Notes under the pieces: generated by a model
The model's input: only the letters and a program-made list of their open reading frames with translations
Database searches by the model: none
What the model was told of the DNA's origin: nothing
Part shown: piece by piece, positions 48,765-59,012 of the stretch
Layout: each line of letters starts with the position of its first letter
How positions within the stretch are numbered: the first letter of the stretch is position 1
Position numbers and translations under genes: made by a program
Source: Acanthamoeba lenticulata
Lineage: Eukaryota; Discosea; Longamoebia; Acanthamoebidae
NCBI GenBank assembly: GCA_002179805.1
Contig: NAVB01000146.1
Location: 1-64,000 of the forward strand
Reading direction: 5' to 3'
DNA length: 64,000 nt

Positions 48765-50454
48765 TTAGCCAGTGTAGTCAAAGAGGAGGAGGCTGCCGCC
48801 CATAACAGCCATCCCCACAAAGATGAAGGGCGTGACGATTGTGTCTGAGGTGTCATACTTGTGTGCTGTAGGTAACAGCTCCTTGAGCGTGATGAACACC
48901 ATCATCCCAGCAATCATCCCAAACAAGACGCCGTACGCCACGGTGTTGAATCCTGGGCACCCAGCCACACACATGCAAATCGTGTCAACCGCCATAGCAC
49001 GAACAAGACGGCTATGGGAATGAGCGATAACGCTACCGTCATAGAATACAAGATAACACACGAGGGCGCCGATGGGCTCAGAGATGCCAGAGATGAAGGC
49101 CCAAAAGAAGGCTTTGCTCTTGCTCCCCGTTGCGTAGTAAAGTGGCATGCTCACGCACACGCCCTCCTGCTCGACAATGCGTGAGGTGATCACTCAAAAA
49201 TCACTTCACAACTTCATCATAGAGTCAGCGGGCAGAGAGTCGTACGGGAATGTTGTGGATGGCAACGGCAAAGGTGACGGCGACGCCGAGCGAGGTAGCG
49301 GAAAGTGTGGCCACAAAGGCCGCCATTCCCTCAGGAAAGTTGTGCAGCCCGATTGCAAGAGCTGTCATCACGCCCATCTTCTTGAGACGTTCTTTTTCGT
49401 CTTTGGTGGCTCGTGTGTGCCCGTCTGCAGCGCCACAAATGCCAGTCAAGCCACGTCACCAGTGGAGAAAGGCGCTACCTTGATTGGATGAATGACCATG
49501 CTCGCCATCGAGCATGTCCTGGATGATGGACTGATCGGGGTCGTCCGTTGGCGGCTCAGGGGAAGAAGAGGAGGTGGAAGAAGAAGAAGAAGAAGAAGAG
49601 GATGATGAGGAGGTCGATCCCCACAACCAGACTCGCAGACGGCTCACGACCTTGTTGGTGCCCAGAGGGGCGGTGTGCTCGGATGAGTGATTGAGCAACT
49701 GCTCTGGTGGCGTATCAGTGGCCTGGCCTTCCTCTTGCTTGCGTGCGAGCAAGGTACTCTCCTCCTCTGCGACAACAGCTGTGCCGTAGAAGGCATAGCT
49801 CTTCTTTCGTATGAGAGTCTTCGCAAACTTTTGTAGCGGGAACTCCTCCAGTTTGTGTACAAAGAGGTGAAGGAGCATGGTGCCTTTGAGGCCATCACAA
49901 CCAATGAGAACAGGGTGAGCCCTTGGGCGTGGTTCTGGCAGAACGAGAGAAGGGCGATGGTAGGGGGAAGCACCAATTACACCAAAGAAGAAGCATCCCA
50001 CTGAGGCGAGTGCCGAGTGCTCTGTCGTGCAGGCCAAGTACTCTTGTGACTCCTTCATTATCTCCACGAAGGACACGTAGAGCATCACCCCTACACCATA
50101 ACCGTGTAAGTACTACCACACAAGGATTTGTGGTAGCTCACTGGTAGGGCAAAAGTGGAGATTTAATGCACCTGCAGCGAAGCTAAGGGCAGAGGCGAGG
50201 TATTTGGGCTTGGTGTGGCTGACGAAGATGGGCACCAGTGCGCCTAGCGTCGTGGCCAGACCGGCCAGCGTGGTGAGTCCAAAGGCGAGCAGCACCTGCC
50301 GACCTCTTTCCTCCTCGTTGTGGAAGCCACCATCGCACAATGTCATGAGCCCGGTTGCCTGTAGGGCCACGGTTCTCGCGTCGTCGTGTTGTTTGTCTGG
50401 CCCCGCGCTGGTGCCGACGTGTGTTGTGAGGTGGAGAAAAGGCCAGAAAATCAT
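48765..50454 (-). CDS. ZIP-family metal transporter (ZupT/GufA-like)
   Basis: Imports divalent metals, usually zinc, into the cytosol. From [14 protein letters not shown] (50454) the first helices are [20 protein letters not shown] and [10 protein letters not shown] then [11 protein letters not shown] long hydrophilic loop with a Ser run (about 49640-49560) and acidic text follows. The transport signature is present: [20 protein letters not shown] (about 49360-49300) with the metal-binding HNFPEG, then VAIHNIP joined across an intron to [15 protein letters not shown] (about 49160). The last helices are [20 protein letters not shown] and [20 protein letters not shown], ending LLLFDYTG. The double HNxPEG order places it with ZupT/ZIP11-like proteins. 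There are about four introns. Confidence 0.92.
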
Positions 50455-51037
50455 GGTGCATTTCCTGCGGAGTCCGAAGAGGAAAATGCAAATATAAACA
50501 GCGATTAACCACTACAACCAGCTGCGGTTGGCTCATCCCTTCGTATCGTCTTCCGCCAGCTGTCATTCGCCTTCCTGGTTGGTTTCTGCGTTTCTGCTGC
50601 CGAGCTGTCATCTGTGGAAGTGTTGTTGCGCCTGAGTGCCATGAGAGAAGACAGTTTTTTCCCGGTATCATAAATGCAACGGGCAGATTCGTCGAGAGAG
50701 CGCGGATGCGCTTTGTGTGGCCGGATTTTTCGGGGCACCACGGAAGCCTGTGTGTACGTAGCGCTGGTGTGGGGAGAATAACCGAAAACTTCCAGCGCTC
50801 CACACAAGGCAACGGCACACGGCGTACGCCGCCAACTTCTTCCTCCTGCTCCCTAAACCCACGCTTATTGCTCTGCTACCCGCGCGCCAGCCAACAGCCA
50901 TACGACACCATCGCCTACACGACGACGGACCTCCTGGAGAGCGCTTTGGCCCTTTTCTTTTCTACACAACACACAAAAATAACATCCACTCATTCCTCTT
51001 AAAGGCATCGAGAGAAGACATTTCAACTACTTGGTCG
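50455..51037. promoter_or_regulatory. Divergent intergenic region, ZIP transporter and IP6 kinase
   Basis: 583 bp between head-to-head starts, with no coding signal I trust. It holds both promoters. Confidence 0.4.
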
Positions 51038-52841
51038 ATGCACGCAGGAGAAGTTCAGATAGAGAACCCCTCCTCTCTCGCGACGGCAAGGCGAATGGGA
51101 AGGCAGGCGACGGCCGATACTTCTGTCGTACAGAAGCTGAAGAGTAATTCCACCGCTGCTAGCCTCGCAAGTGCCGGTCGAACATCTTCTTTTCCTCCTT
51201 CGGAGCTCCGGCCAGCACGTCGCCATTCTCTTGGCCTCGCGCTCCCCATCAAGCCACCACCGTCCCTTGCTAGATATGGTATCGACATCGAATACGATGA
51301 CAGCGAGTGGCAAAAGAAGAACCCCCTTCAGATAGAAGTTGTGGGCTCCTTTTGGAATCAGATCTCAGGCCACCGAGTCGTGCTTAAGGCGCGAAATGGC
51401 TACATCTGCAAAGCTCTTTATCCCCGCGAGCTCTGGTTCTACCTCTCTCTACAAAGCCATCCCCGATACCGACCTTTTGCGCCAACCTTTCTTGGCTGCA
51501 TCGAGTTGACGCGCGACGAGCTGAGGGCCGTTGTCGGTCGCGAGGCGACGATGGGAATCGAGAGCGAAGAAGATGTGCGGAAGAAGATGGAAAGAGGAGA
51601 AGTTGCCAGCTGGTCCCGTTACCTCGAGTCCCAACTGGTGGGCAAGCTCGAACGGGAGAATACCGAGAGCTTGACAGCCGGCAACGCCTCCCTTCTAAGT
51701 ACGTCTTTCCTCGTTATTTTTGCGCCTAAGCGGAAAAAGTATTCCTTTTTTACTGATTGCTGTGCTATTTTTTGTTTGTTTTTTTGAATTATTTAGATTA
51801 CATCGTGATGGAGGACATGACCCACGGATACCGAAGGCCCTGTGTACTTGATATCAAGGTTCGCAAACCCTTCTTTGTTTGTCTCTTTTGGCAGACTAAC
51901 GGCGGAGCCCGTTCTTTTTAATTTGGCCTGCTTTTGATTATTATTATTATTATTTGATCTCTTGTTGCTTCCCGCGGAAAGGGAATAAAGCCTCAGCTTT
52001 CCCTCATGCTCCGCCGCCCCTCTTGCTCGTTTGCTGAGTCCACACAAGCAGTGGGTCGTGACCCAGGCGAGCCTTGACTAACCGAGTCCTCTCTCGACTC
52101 TTCTTCACTGCCTCTTTCCTACTGCTTCAGGTTGGCACACGAGCCTACGGCGACCACGCGGATGCCGCCAAGATCGCGGGGCAGGTCAACAAGGTGAATA
52201 CAACCACCTCGGGCTCGCTTGGCATCCGATTAATGGGCGTCAAGGTACCGAATTTGTTCCGCCGGCTCCTTTGTCGCTCGCGGAAGTGTCTCACGACCCT
52301 TGTTTTGCAGGTGTACCAGCCCAACACCAAGAATTATGTACAGATCGATAAATACGAAGGACGCAAGTCCTCTAAGGACCAGTTCGTGAAGCACCTCGAA
52401 ACGTACGCCATACACGCTTAGGCTGGCCCGTCGAGACTCAGGTCAAGTCTAACGGTGATGTTCTTGTTTTTCTACAGTTACTTCCGCAGCTCGCCAACGG
52501 GCATGTTGAAGACCAAGGTCATCGGGTCTTTCGTGAAGAGACTGCAGGCTCTACTTCGCACGTTCACAGAGGAGCCCGTGTACAGACTCTACTCGACTTC
52601 TCTGTTGTTCGTCTACGAGGGCGACGAAGAGGGCGACGAACAGGAGCAGCAGAGCGACGCCACCACTGGTCTTGATGACGCGAACGGCGAAGGTGCTCGC
52701 GTCCAGGTCAAGATGATCGACTTTGCGCACACGTATCTTCTCGACGGCCGCGAACCCGACGACGGCTACGTGTGGGGCCTCACCAACCTCATCAACATCT
52801 TTGAAGACCTCCTCAAGTCCCAATCTCAGCTCTCTTCGTAA
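51038..52841 (+). CDS. Inositol hexakisphosphate kinase (IPK family)
   Basis: Phosphorylates inositol phosphates; the best match is IP6 kinase, which makes the pyrophosphate IP7. Exons 51038-51698, 51797-51858, 52131-52244, 52311-52402 and 52478-52841 join in frame to 430 residues. The catalytic signature PCVLDIKVGTRAYGDHA (PxxxDxKxG) spans the second intron (about 51838-52150). GIRLMGVKVYQPNTKNYVQI and KYEGRKSSKDQF follow the IP6K pattern. Next come YSTSLLFVYEGDEEG (SSLLxxYE) and KMIDFAHTYLLD (about 52710), the IDF metal motif. The N-terminal 80 residues are Ser/Ala-rich. A helical insert about 51530-51660 is charged. IPMK or IP3 kinase is less likely because of the VYQ-KYxGR segment. Confidence 0.92.
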
Positions 52842-53439
52842 GGCTTCCACGTTTTCAGCTCCCTCCTCCTCCTCCTCCTCCTCCTTCGTCTCCGACGTCT
52901 ACCCTCGTTCCTTCCTTGCTCCCTCGACCACCCGCCGCATTGTACACTTAATTTTGATTTGCTTCGGCACGCCCTGTTGGCGCGGTCTCGCGCCTCCCTC
53001 TCCCGCTGGTGGAGCTCTCCTCCTCGAGACGACCTCGCCCTGTAGTACAAACTCCTCTGCTACGCTCCTCCTCCTCCAAGGTGCCACGTGCGAAGACTGT
53101 CAGCACTGGCGCCACGATTCTCTTTCTCCCCCCGCTTCGTCTCCGTGCTACTCTTGCGCTGGTTGGCCTTCGAGCTGCGAGCGCTCCTCTTGTACAGCTG
53201 CCTCAATAAAATTCGACAGTTCCGCAACGCTTTTGGGTCACCTTCATCCTGAGATCTGCTTTCGTGAACCTCTTCTGCGCTTTTTTCGGGTCCTTTGCCG
53301 CCAAGGATTTGGCAAAACCGGCGGCTTCATTTTACGCAGAAAACACAACACACACGGAGAACAACAGATAGAACGTGCACACAGGATACGATAGGGTTGG
53401 GGTTGCGCTGACGTCAACCACAACTTGAGCACAAGAAAC
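52842..53439. other. Intergenic between IP6 kinase and F-box genes
   Basis: About 600 bp. A CTCCTC trinucleotide run at about 52861-52884 follows the IP6 kinase stop. AATAAA at 53205-53210 could end that mRNA, which would give a long 3' untranslated region. The remainder would be the promoter of the F-box gene. Confidence 0.4.
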
Positions 53440-56042
53440 ATGGAAAAGTTGCCAAGTACGGAAGCCATGGAGAGCCACACGCCCATCGACACGTATGAGA
53501 AAGATAGAAATCTGCCACCCGAGAGAACGCATCTTGGGCTACGAAACGCTCAAAATGCAACTGCGTTTGGTTGCGGGGCAGTGTCTTCCCTCAAGCTAGA
53601 CGACCTTCCCGAGGAAGTTCTGCTTAGCATTCTGTCCTTTCTGCCTCCCTCTGCTCTTGTTTTCATGAGCCTCGTCTCCGTGCGGTGGCACCACCTCCTC
53701 AACGACGCTGGGTACCCCTCCTTTCTTCTCCTTCAGCATCTTTATTCATGGCCTCTGACTTTCTATCGCGCGTGCGTTGCAGTTTGTGGCGGGCCAAGCT
53801 CGTGGAGTGCCTCCCGGGCCACAGCGCCGCGGCGCCACTGCTGCATAGGTTGCAGGCCACGCTGCCCCGCGAGGACGGCGACGAGACGCACCTGAACGAC
53901 CAGTGGCTCGCCGTCCGCTATCATCTGGGCTTCTTTGGGAAGGTCGCTGATCGGTCGCTCTCGGCCGATGCCGAGGTGAGCGACCTGCGGCGACTCTACA
54001 TGGGGGACGAAGATGAAGCCCTTGAAGGCGACGACGAAGTTGAAGCCGATGCCGTCATCGAGACAGCAGACGTCTCTGCAAAGGACGAAGATCGCCCGTT
54101 GCTGCCCACCTGCGACGAGGCCATCGCCGAACCGCTGCCGCATGACGGGGAGGCCGCAGCGGGGAAGAAGACAGACGAACAGGCAAAGCCAGAGGGGGAC
54201 AGTGAGGTGCAGCCCAGCGGGCCCGAGCCCAACTGGCGCTACACGTGCCTGACGCTCCTCAAAACCGAGCGCAACTGGTGGCGGGGCGACATCCGACCCG
54301 TCGACCGTGTCCGCGTGCCCTCTGACGCTCTCTGTCTCGACTTTGATGAAGTGCGTGACCCCGTTTCCTCTTGAGAGTGATGATGATGACCACGAAGCTG
54401 ATGGCGTCGGTGACCGTGTTGATGTCATGCTCAACAGGAGCAACAACTGCTGGTGACGGGTTGCAAGAACAAGTCGCGCGGCGAGCTTGCCGTGTGGCAC
54501 CTGCGCACTGGCGAACCCCTCTTCTCGTTCGAGGGCCACCGCTGGTGGGTCAACGATGTTCACATCCGGGGCGACCGGGTCATCTCGTGCTCCAACGACG
54601 CCACCGTCACCGGTATGTGTTAATCCCTCGAGCTGCCCTCTTTTTTTTATCAACATTCATACAGTGCATCATACACACGTTCGCTCACATGACATGTGTG
54701 GCTCCACAGTGTGGAGCCTGAAGGACCGGTCGATGGTGAAGGCGCTCCAGGGCCACGGCGCCGGCGTGCAGTCGATCAGCTTTCACCCACGCCTGCCCCA
54801 CATCGTGCTCAGCGGCTCGTGGGACAACACTGTCAAGGTGCGCCTTGCCGCCTCTCTCTCTCTCTCTCCGCTGCCCTCTCAGCCAACGTTCACCTCACAT
54901 GTCCTCACCAACCACACATTCATGCAGTTATGGGACTTGAACACGGGAGACCTGCTCGACACGTTCAACACCTCTGGCGACCAGGCCTGGTAGGTTTCAC
55001 TCTGCTTTTATTTATTGATTTTTATCATATTTTATTTTACTTTTTTTTTTAAAAAACCAATTATCTTATCAGGAGAGAAAGAAACTGTTGGCTGGTGCTG
55101 ACGGCGAGGCGTGATTAGGGGCGTGGGCGTGAGCGACAAGGGGATGCTGATGTGCGTGGGCCAGGCCGGCTGGCTCTGCGCCTGGGACTATCGACAGCGC
55201 GCACAGCTCTTCACCCACCAGCCCAAAGAAATGGTACATTCTATTTCTTTTTATCTTACTATTTTTATTTATTTGTGTTAAGGAAAATATTGAAATAAAT
55301 GAATGGACGTGCAGCAGCACAGCGTGGGCACGTTCCGGTATAGGACGGGCTTCCACTGCGTGCAGTTCACGGAGGCTGGCGACCGGTGCGTCGTGGCCGG
55401 GAGTCATCTGCCGTCGTCGGCCTTGAGCCCGGCGGGCGGGCTGGGCGCCAGCGACGGCCAGCGCGAGCTGGACGGCATCATCCAGGAGTACGACCTCAGC
55501 GGCGGCGAGCCGCAGTGGCTGCGCACCTTCAAGGGCACCCACGCCAGCATCCGCTCCATCCAGTTCGATCAGGGCAAGCTCGTCGCCGGCGACTACGACA
55601 GCCGCATCAAGGCACGCGGCCACCATAGCAGCAATGCTCTCTTGGGCGAGGAAGTTCGACATTTTCGAAAAGCCCTAAACGAACGACAACGGTGCTGGCG
55701 GTGGAGTGCAGGTGTGGGACATGGCGACGGGCACGTTGCAGACCAATTTCAAGAACTGGCTGCCGGTGTCGTTTGAGCCCTCGGCCACCTTCGAGAACCA
55801 CATTTTCAAGCTCAAATACTCGCCCACTGGCCTCCTCGTACGCTTCGTCTTGTCGACTTCACTGCGGCGTACACATGATGTTGATGTTGTGATGCTTCGC
55901 CTGTGTCTAGGTGACGGGTGAGTCCAACTCAGTGGGCGTATTCGACCTGTCGGGCCGACGGAAACCGCGACCAGTGGCCCGAATCCCGTGTGCGCGTCCT
56001 GCGGCGCGTGATGGCGATGACGCGTCCTCCCACGACGTTTGA
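53440..56042 (+). CDS. F-box and WD40-repeat protein
   Basis: Likely substrate receptor of an SCF ubiquitin ligase. The start MEKLPSTEAMESHTPID is at 53440. The F-box is LKLDDLPEEVLLSILSFLPP and continues FMSLVSVRWHHLLNDAG (about 53600-53710). After a Glu/Asp-rich spacer, WD40 blades follow: ELAVWHLRTGEPLFSFEGHR (about 54484-54540), VWSLKDRSMVKALQGHG (about 54712-54765), VLSGSWDNTVK joined to LWDLNTGDLLDTF, MCVGQAGWLCAWDYRQRAQL, VAGDYDSRIK joined to VWDMATGTLQTNF, and a last TGESNSVGVFDLSGRR. That makes about six or seven blades. Stop TGA at 56040-56042. About nine introns. The target is unknown. Confidence 0.9.
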
Positions 56043-56423
56043 TAACGGCCTTCTTATTCCGCGAGGGTTGGACATTCATGTACACCACGGAACATCTGCC
56101 AACTCGCCGTGGAAGTTGTTTTTCATTGTTTTGTTCGAGAAGAGAGCTATCGCACTACAACGGGTCCGGTCGCGGTAAGAGGTTTGCGTTGCTCCCAGAT
56201 CTTGAGCAGTGCGGTTTGTCTACTGTCACGAATCATCCTGACGTCCTCGGGCAAAGCCCATACGCTAGGGGAAACTTTAAACAGATAATAACTTTCGATA
56301 CCGTGCCAGTCTGGGTTTGCCGTATTTCATTCTTTCCATCTGCCCAAGTATTGTGGTTTCGGGCCGTGAAAATTTATGCAAAATAATTTATAAAAAATTA
56401 TGACTTGCTTGACGAAAACGAGA
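56043..56423. other. Convergent 3' region between F-box and glutathione reductase genes
   Basis: 381 bp, no gene seen. The right part is A/T-rich (about 56370-56400). Confidence 0.4.
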
Positions 56424-58399
56424 TCAAGCGCGTTTGGTGCGCATGGTGACGAACTCTTCAGCGCTGGTCGGGTGAATGCCAATGGTGGCGTCGAACTGGG
56501 CCTTGCGGGCACCGCACTTGAGAGCCACGGCGAGACCCTGCACGATCTCCGGCGCGTCGGGTCCGACCATGTGGCACCCGAGCACGACGTCGGTACGGCT
56601 GTCGACCACGAGCTTCATCGTCGCGCGGTCCGTCGTGCGCTTGGTGAGCGTGTGCTTGAGCGGGGTGAAGCTTGACATGTAGACATCGACGCCATCGTCT
56701 CCCAGCTCAGCTCGCGCCTGCCGCTCGGTCAGTCCGACGGCGGCCGCCGGAGGCTGCGAAAACACGGCAGACGGCAGGTGGCGGTAGTCGCACTGCCGCG
56801 GCTTCTTCCCGAACACAGTGTCGGCGAACGCGTGTCCTGTGAACCGCGCGCATGCGCGTGAGCCGTGTGTCTTGCGTGCATGTTTCGAGTCGTGCGTGAA
56901 TGTGTGTATATCGTGATGGCGCACCCTCGGCCAGGGCTACAGGAGTGAGGTTGACGCGGTTGGTCACGTCGCCCACGGCGTAGATGTGCGGCACGCTCGA
57001 GCGGCTCCACTCGTCCACCTCGACGGCGCCCTTGTCGTCGAGCTTCACTCCAGCTTGCTCCAGTCCCAGTCCCTGCCATCGTCGGATCACCATCATCAGC
57101 ACCAGCATCACCATCAACATCATCGCCGTCGCTTTGGTACCTGAACGTTGGGCGCGCGGCCCGTCGCGCTGAGGACAGTGTCGGCTTCGACTACCGGACC
57201 TGTCGTGGCCGTAAACGGCGATGAGAACGGGAGGAAGGCGAGGAGGAAGGAGAGGAGGGGGCTACCGTCAGCGCGGGTCTTGCTGTCAAAGGTGAAGACG
57301 CGGAGGCGGCCCGTGTGCGGGTCCTTCTCCACGCGGGAGACGCCCATGCTGGAGACCAGCCGCATGCCGCGCTCCTTGTGGAGGGCCGTCACACTCTTTT
57401 GCACGTCCTCGTCCCACCCGTTGAGCAGGAGCGGCCCGCGATGAATCTGTGCTCCCGCCGCCGCAAACCGTCTGCGCATTAGCTCACGAGTGCGAGTGCG
57501 CGTGCGCGTGCGTGTATGCGTGCGTACGAGCGTCACGTCGGCGCCGCTGCCGTGGAAGATACCCGCAAACTCGCAAGCGATGTAGCCGGCCCCGATGATG
57601 GCCACATGCTTCGGGAGGGCCGACAGGTCTAGCGCCTCGTTGGACGTTATCGTGTGCTCTGGAGGCGACCGACACGTCAGCAGTCTCACAGGGTGAGGAT
57701 GAACCCAACGTGGTCCGTGAAGGAGGGAGAAGGCACCGATGCCAGGGATCTGAGGCAAGTGAGGCCAGCCGCCCGTGGCCACGAGGATGCGCTCGGCTGT
57801 GACGGTCCGGCCGCCGACCTGGACGGTATGCGGGTCGAGCAGGACACCGCGGCCCTCGAGCAGGTCGACGTTGGCCTTGGTCAGCAGGTTGCGATAGACG
57901 CCCTCGAGACGGTCGAGCTCGCGGTTCTTGTTGGCCACGAGTCGGGGCCAGTCGAGTCGCCACGGCTCCTTGCCCTCCTCTTCGCCCTCGAATGAATAAC
58001 CGTAGCTTCGCGCATCCCTGTTATCGGCGAGATTGGCGCACGAGATGAGTCCAAGATGGATAAGATACAAACGAAGGAGGATTGACAGTGGCGTGTCACC
58101 GTGGGACGACCACGTACCGGAACTCTTCAGGGAACTGGGAAGCATAGACGAGGAGCTTCTTGGGGACGCAGCCACGCATGACGCACGTCCCGCCCACACG
58201 GCTCTCCTCACACATGCCCACCTTGGCACCGTGCCCGGCCGCGATGCGACTTGCCCGTACACCACCCGAGCCCGCGCCTGAGTGACGGGGCGTGCATCCG
58301 CAAGATGAGGAGTGTGAGCGCAGTTGTGCCATGAGCGCTCACGCACTGCTCGCTGGTGCACGTACCAATCACAAAGAGATCAAAGTTGAAGCGTCGCAT
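56424..58399 (-). CDS. GSR: Glutathione reductase
   Basis: Reduces glutathione disulfide with NADPH. The start [12 protein letters not shown] (58399) splices to [20 protein letters not shown], the FAD-binding GxGxxG turn. The redox loop is [20 protein letters not shown] (about 58170) with the C-x4-C pair. [15 protein letters not shown] (about 57600) is the NADPH-binding turn. [10 protein letters not shown] and [20 protein letters not shown] follow. The C-terminal [17 protein letters not shown] (about 56480) carries the catalytic His-Glu. There is no N-terminal targeting sequence. The NADPH phosphate-binding segment is replaced by a (Thr-Arg)n run (about 57530-57485) that still places Arg at both expected positions. 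The start lies 76 bp from the divergent small coiled-coil gene. Confidence 0.95.
57486..57530 (-). repeat. (ACGCGC)-type coding repeat inside glutathione reductase
   Basis: Minus-strand repeat of ACGCGC/ACTCGC units encoding a Thr-Arg alternation. Confidence 0.85.
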
Positions 58400-58475
58400 C
58401 CTGGCCGGCAGCTCGCTGTTGTGTTCTTTGCTCTTTTCTTCGCGCTTTTTCTCTTGTCGCCGCGAGCAGCAGAAC
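58400..58475. promoter_or_regulatory. Very short bidirectional promoter
   Basis: 76 bp between the glutathione reductase ATG (58399, -) and the small coiled-coil gene ATG (58476, +). CT-rich near 58430-58455. Confidence 0.5.
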
Positions 58476-58873
58476 ATGGATTGCTTGCGTGGTACGCGAG
58501 GCCAAGACCATGCCCACAACACTACGCGTGCACGGGCTGCGAACATCTCATCCACAATTCGTGTGCAGAGCTCAACGATCGGGTTGAGGAGCTCGAGCAG
58601 GAGGTAGAACAGTTTTACCACTACTGCGTTGAGATTCAGACCTACCAGGCCAAGCTTCTCGACATTGCGGAGTACTGGGTGCAGTCTCCACCTTCCCCCT
58701 CTCTCCTCCCTCACTCAACTTACACTTGGCGAAAACAGACCGAGTGGATGAAGCACGGCGAGCACCTGGTCAAGAGCGAGGCTGCCGTATTAGGCCTCCC
58801 CACAGCGCTGGAGCGCATGCTCATCGAGGAGCGAAGGCACAAGGGGGCCGCCACAGCAGACAAGCGCGCGTAG
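58476..58873 (+). CDS. Small coiled-coil protein, 86 residues
   Basis: I do not recognise the family. Three exons, 58476-58491, 58569-58678 and 58739-58873, join in frame with normal GT...AG introns (77 and 60 bp) to 86 residues. It starts MDCLRELNDRVEELEQEVEQ, a clear heptad coiled coil, continues FYHYCVEIQTYQAKLLDIAE, crosses the second splice into YWTEWMKHGEHLVKSEAAVL, and ends with charged text ERMLIEERRHKGAATADKRA. No signal peptide, no membrane helix. Size and helical make-up resemble subunits of small adaptor or tethering complexes, which is only a suggestion. It converges with the Alsin-like gene 139 bp downstream. Confidence 0.72.
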
Positions 58874-59012
58874 ACGCCATGAGCGAGCGCTCAAGAAGAA
58901 AAGAAGAAACAACGCTTTTGTATAAAGGTCAAGTGCTCTGCTCGCGAGCAGCTCTATGTACATAGCGAGGAGGAGCAAGAAACTGGTGAGACGGCGGGAG
59001 AAAGAAGCCGGC
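58874..59012. terminator. Convergent 3' region
   Basis: 139 bp between two tail-to-tail genes. Confidence 0.35.

Noticed and set aside
50113..50160. tRNA A-box-like GTGGTAGCTCACTGGTAGGGC
   Set aside because: It sits in a ZIP gene intron; no matching T-arm or acceptor pairing follows.
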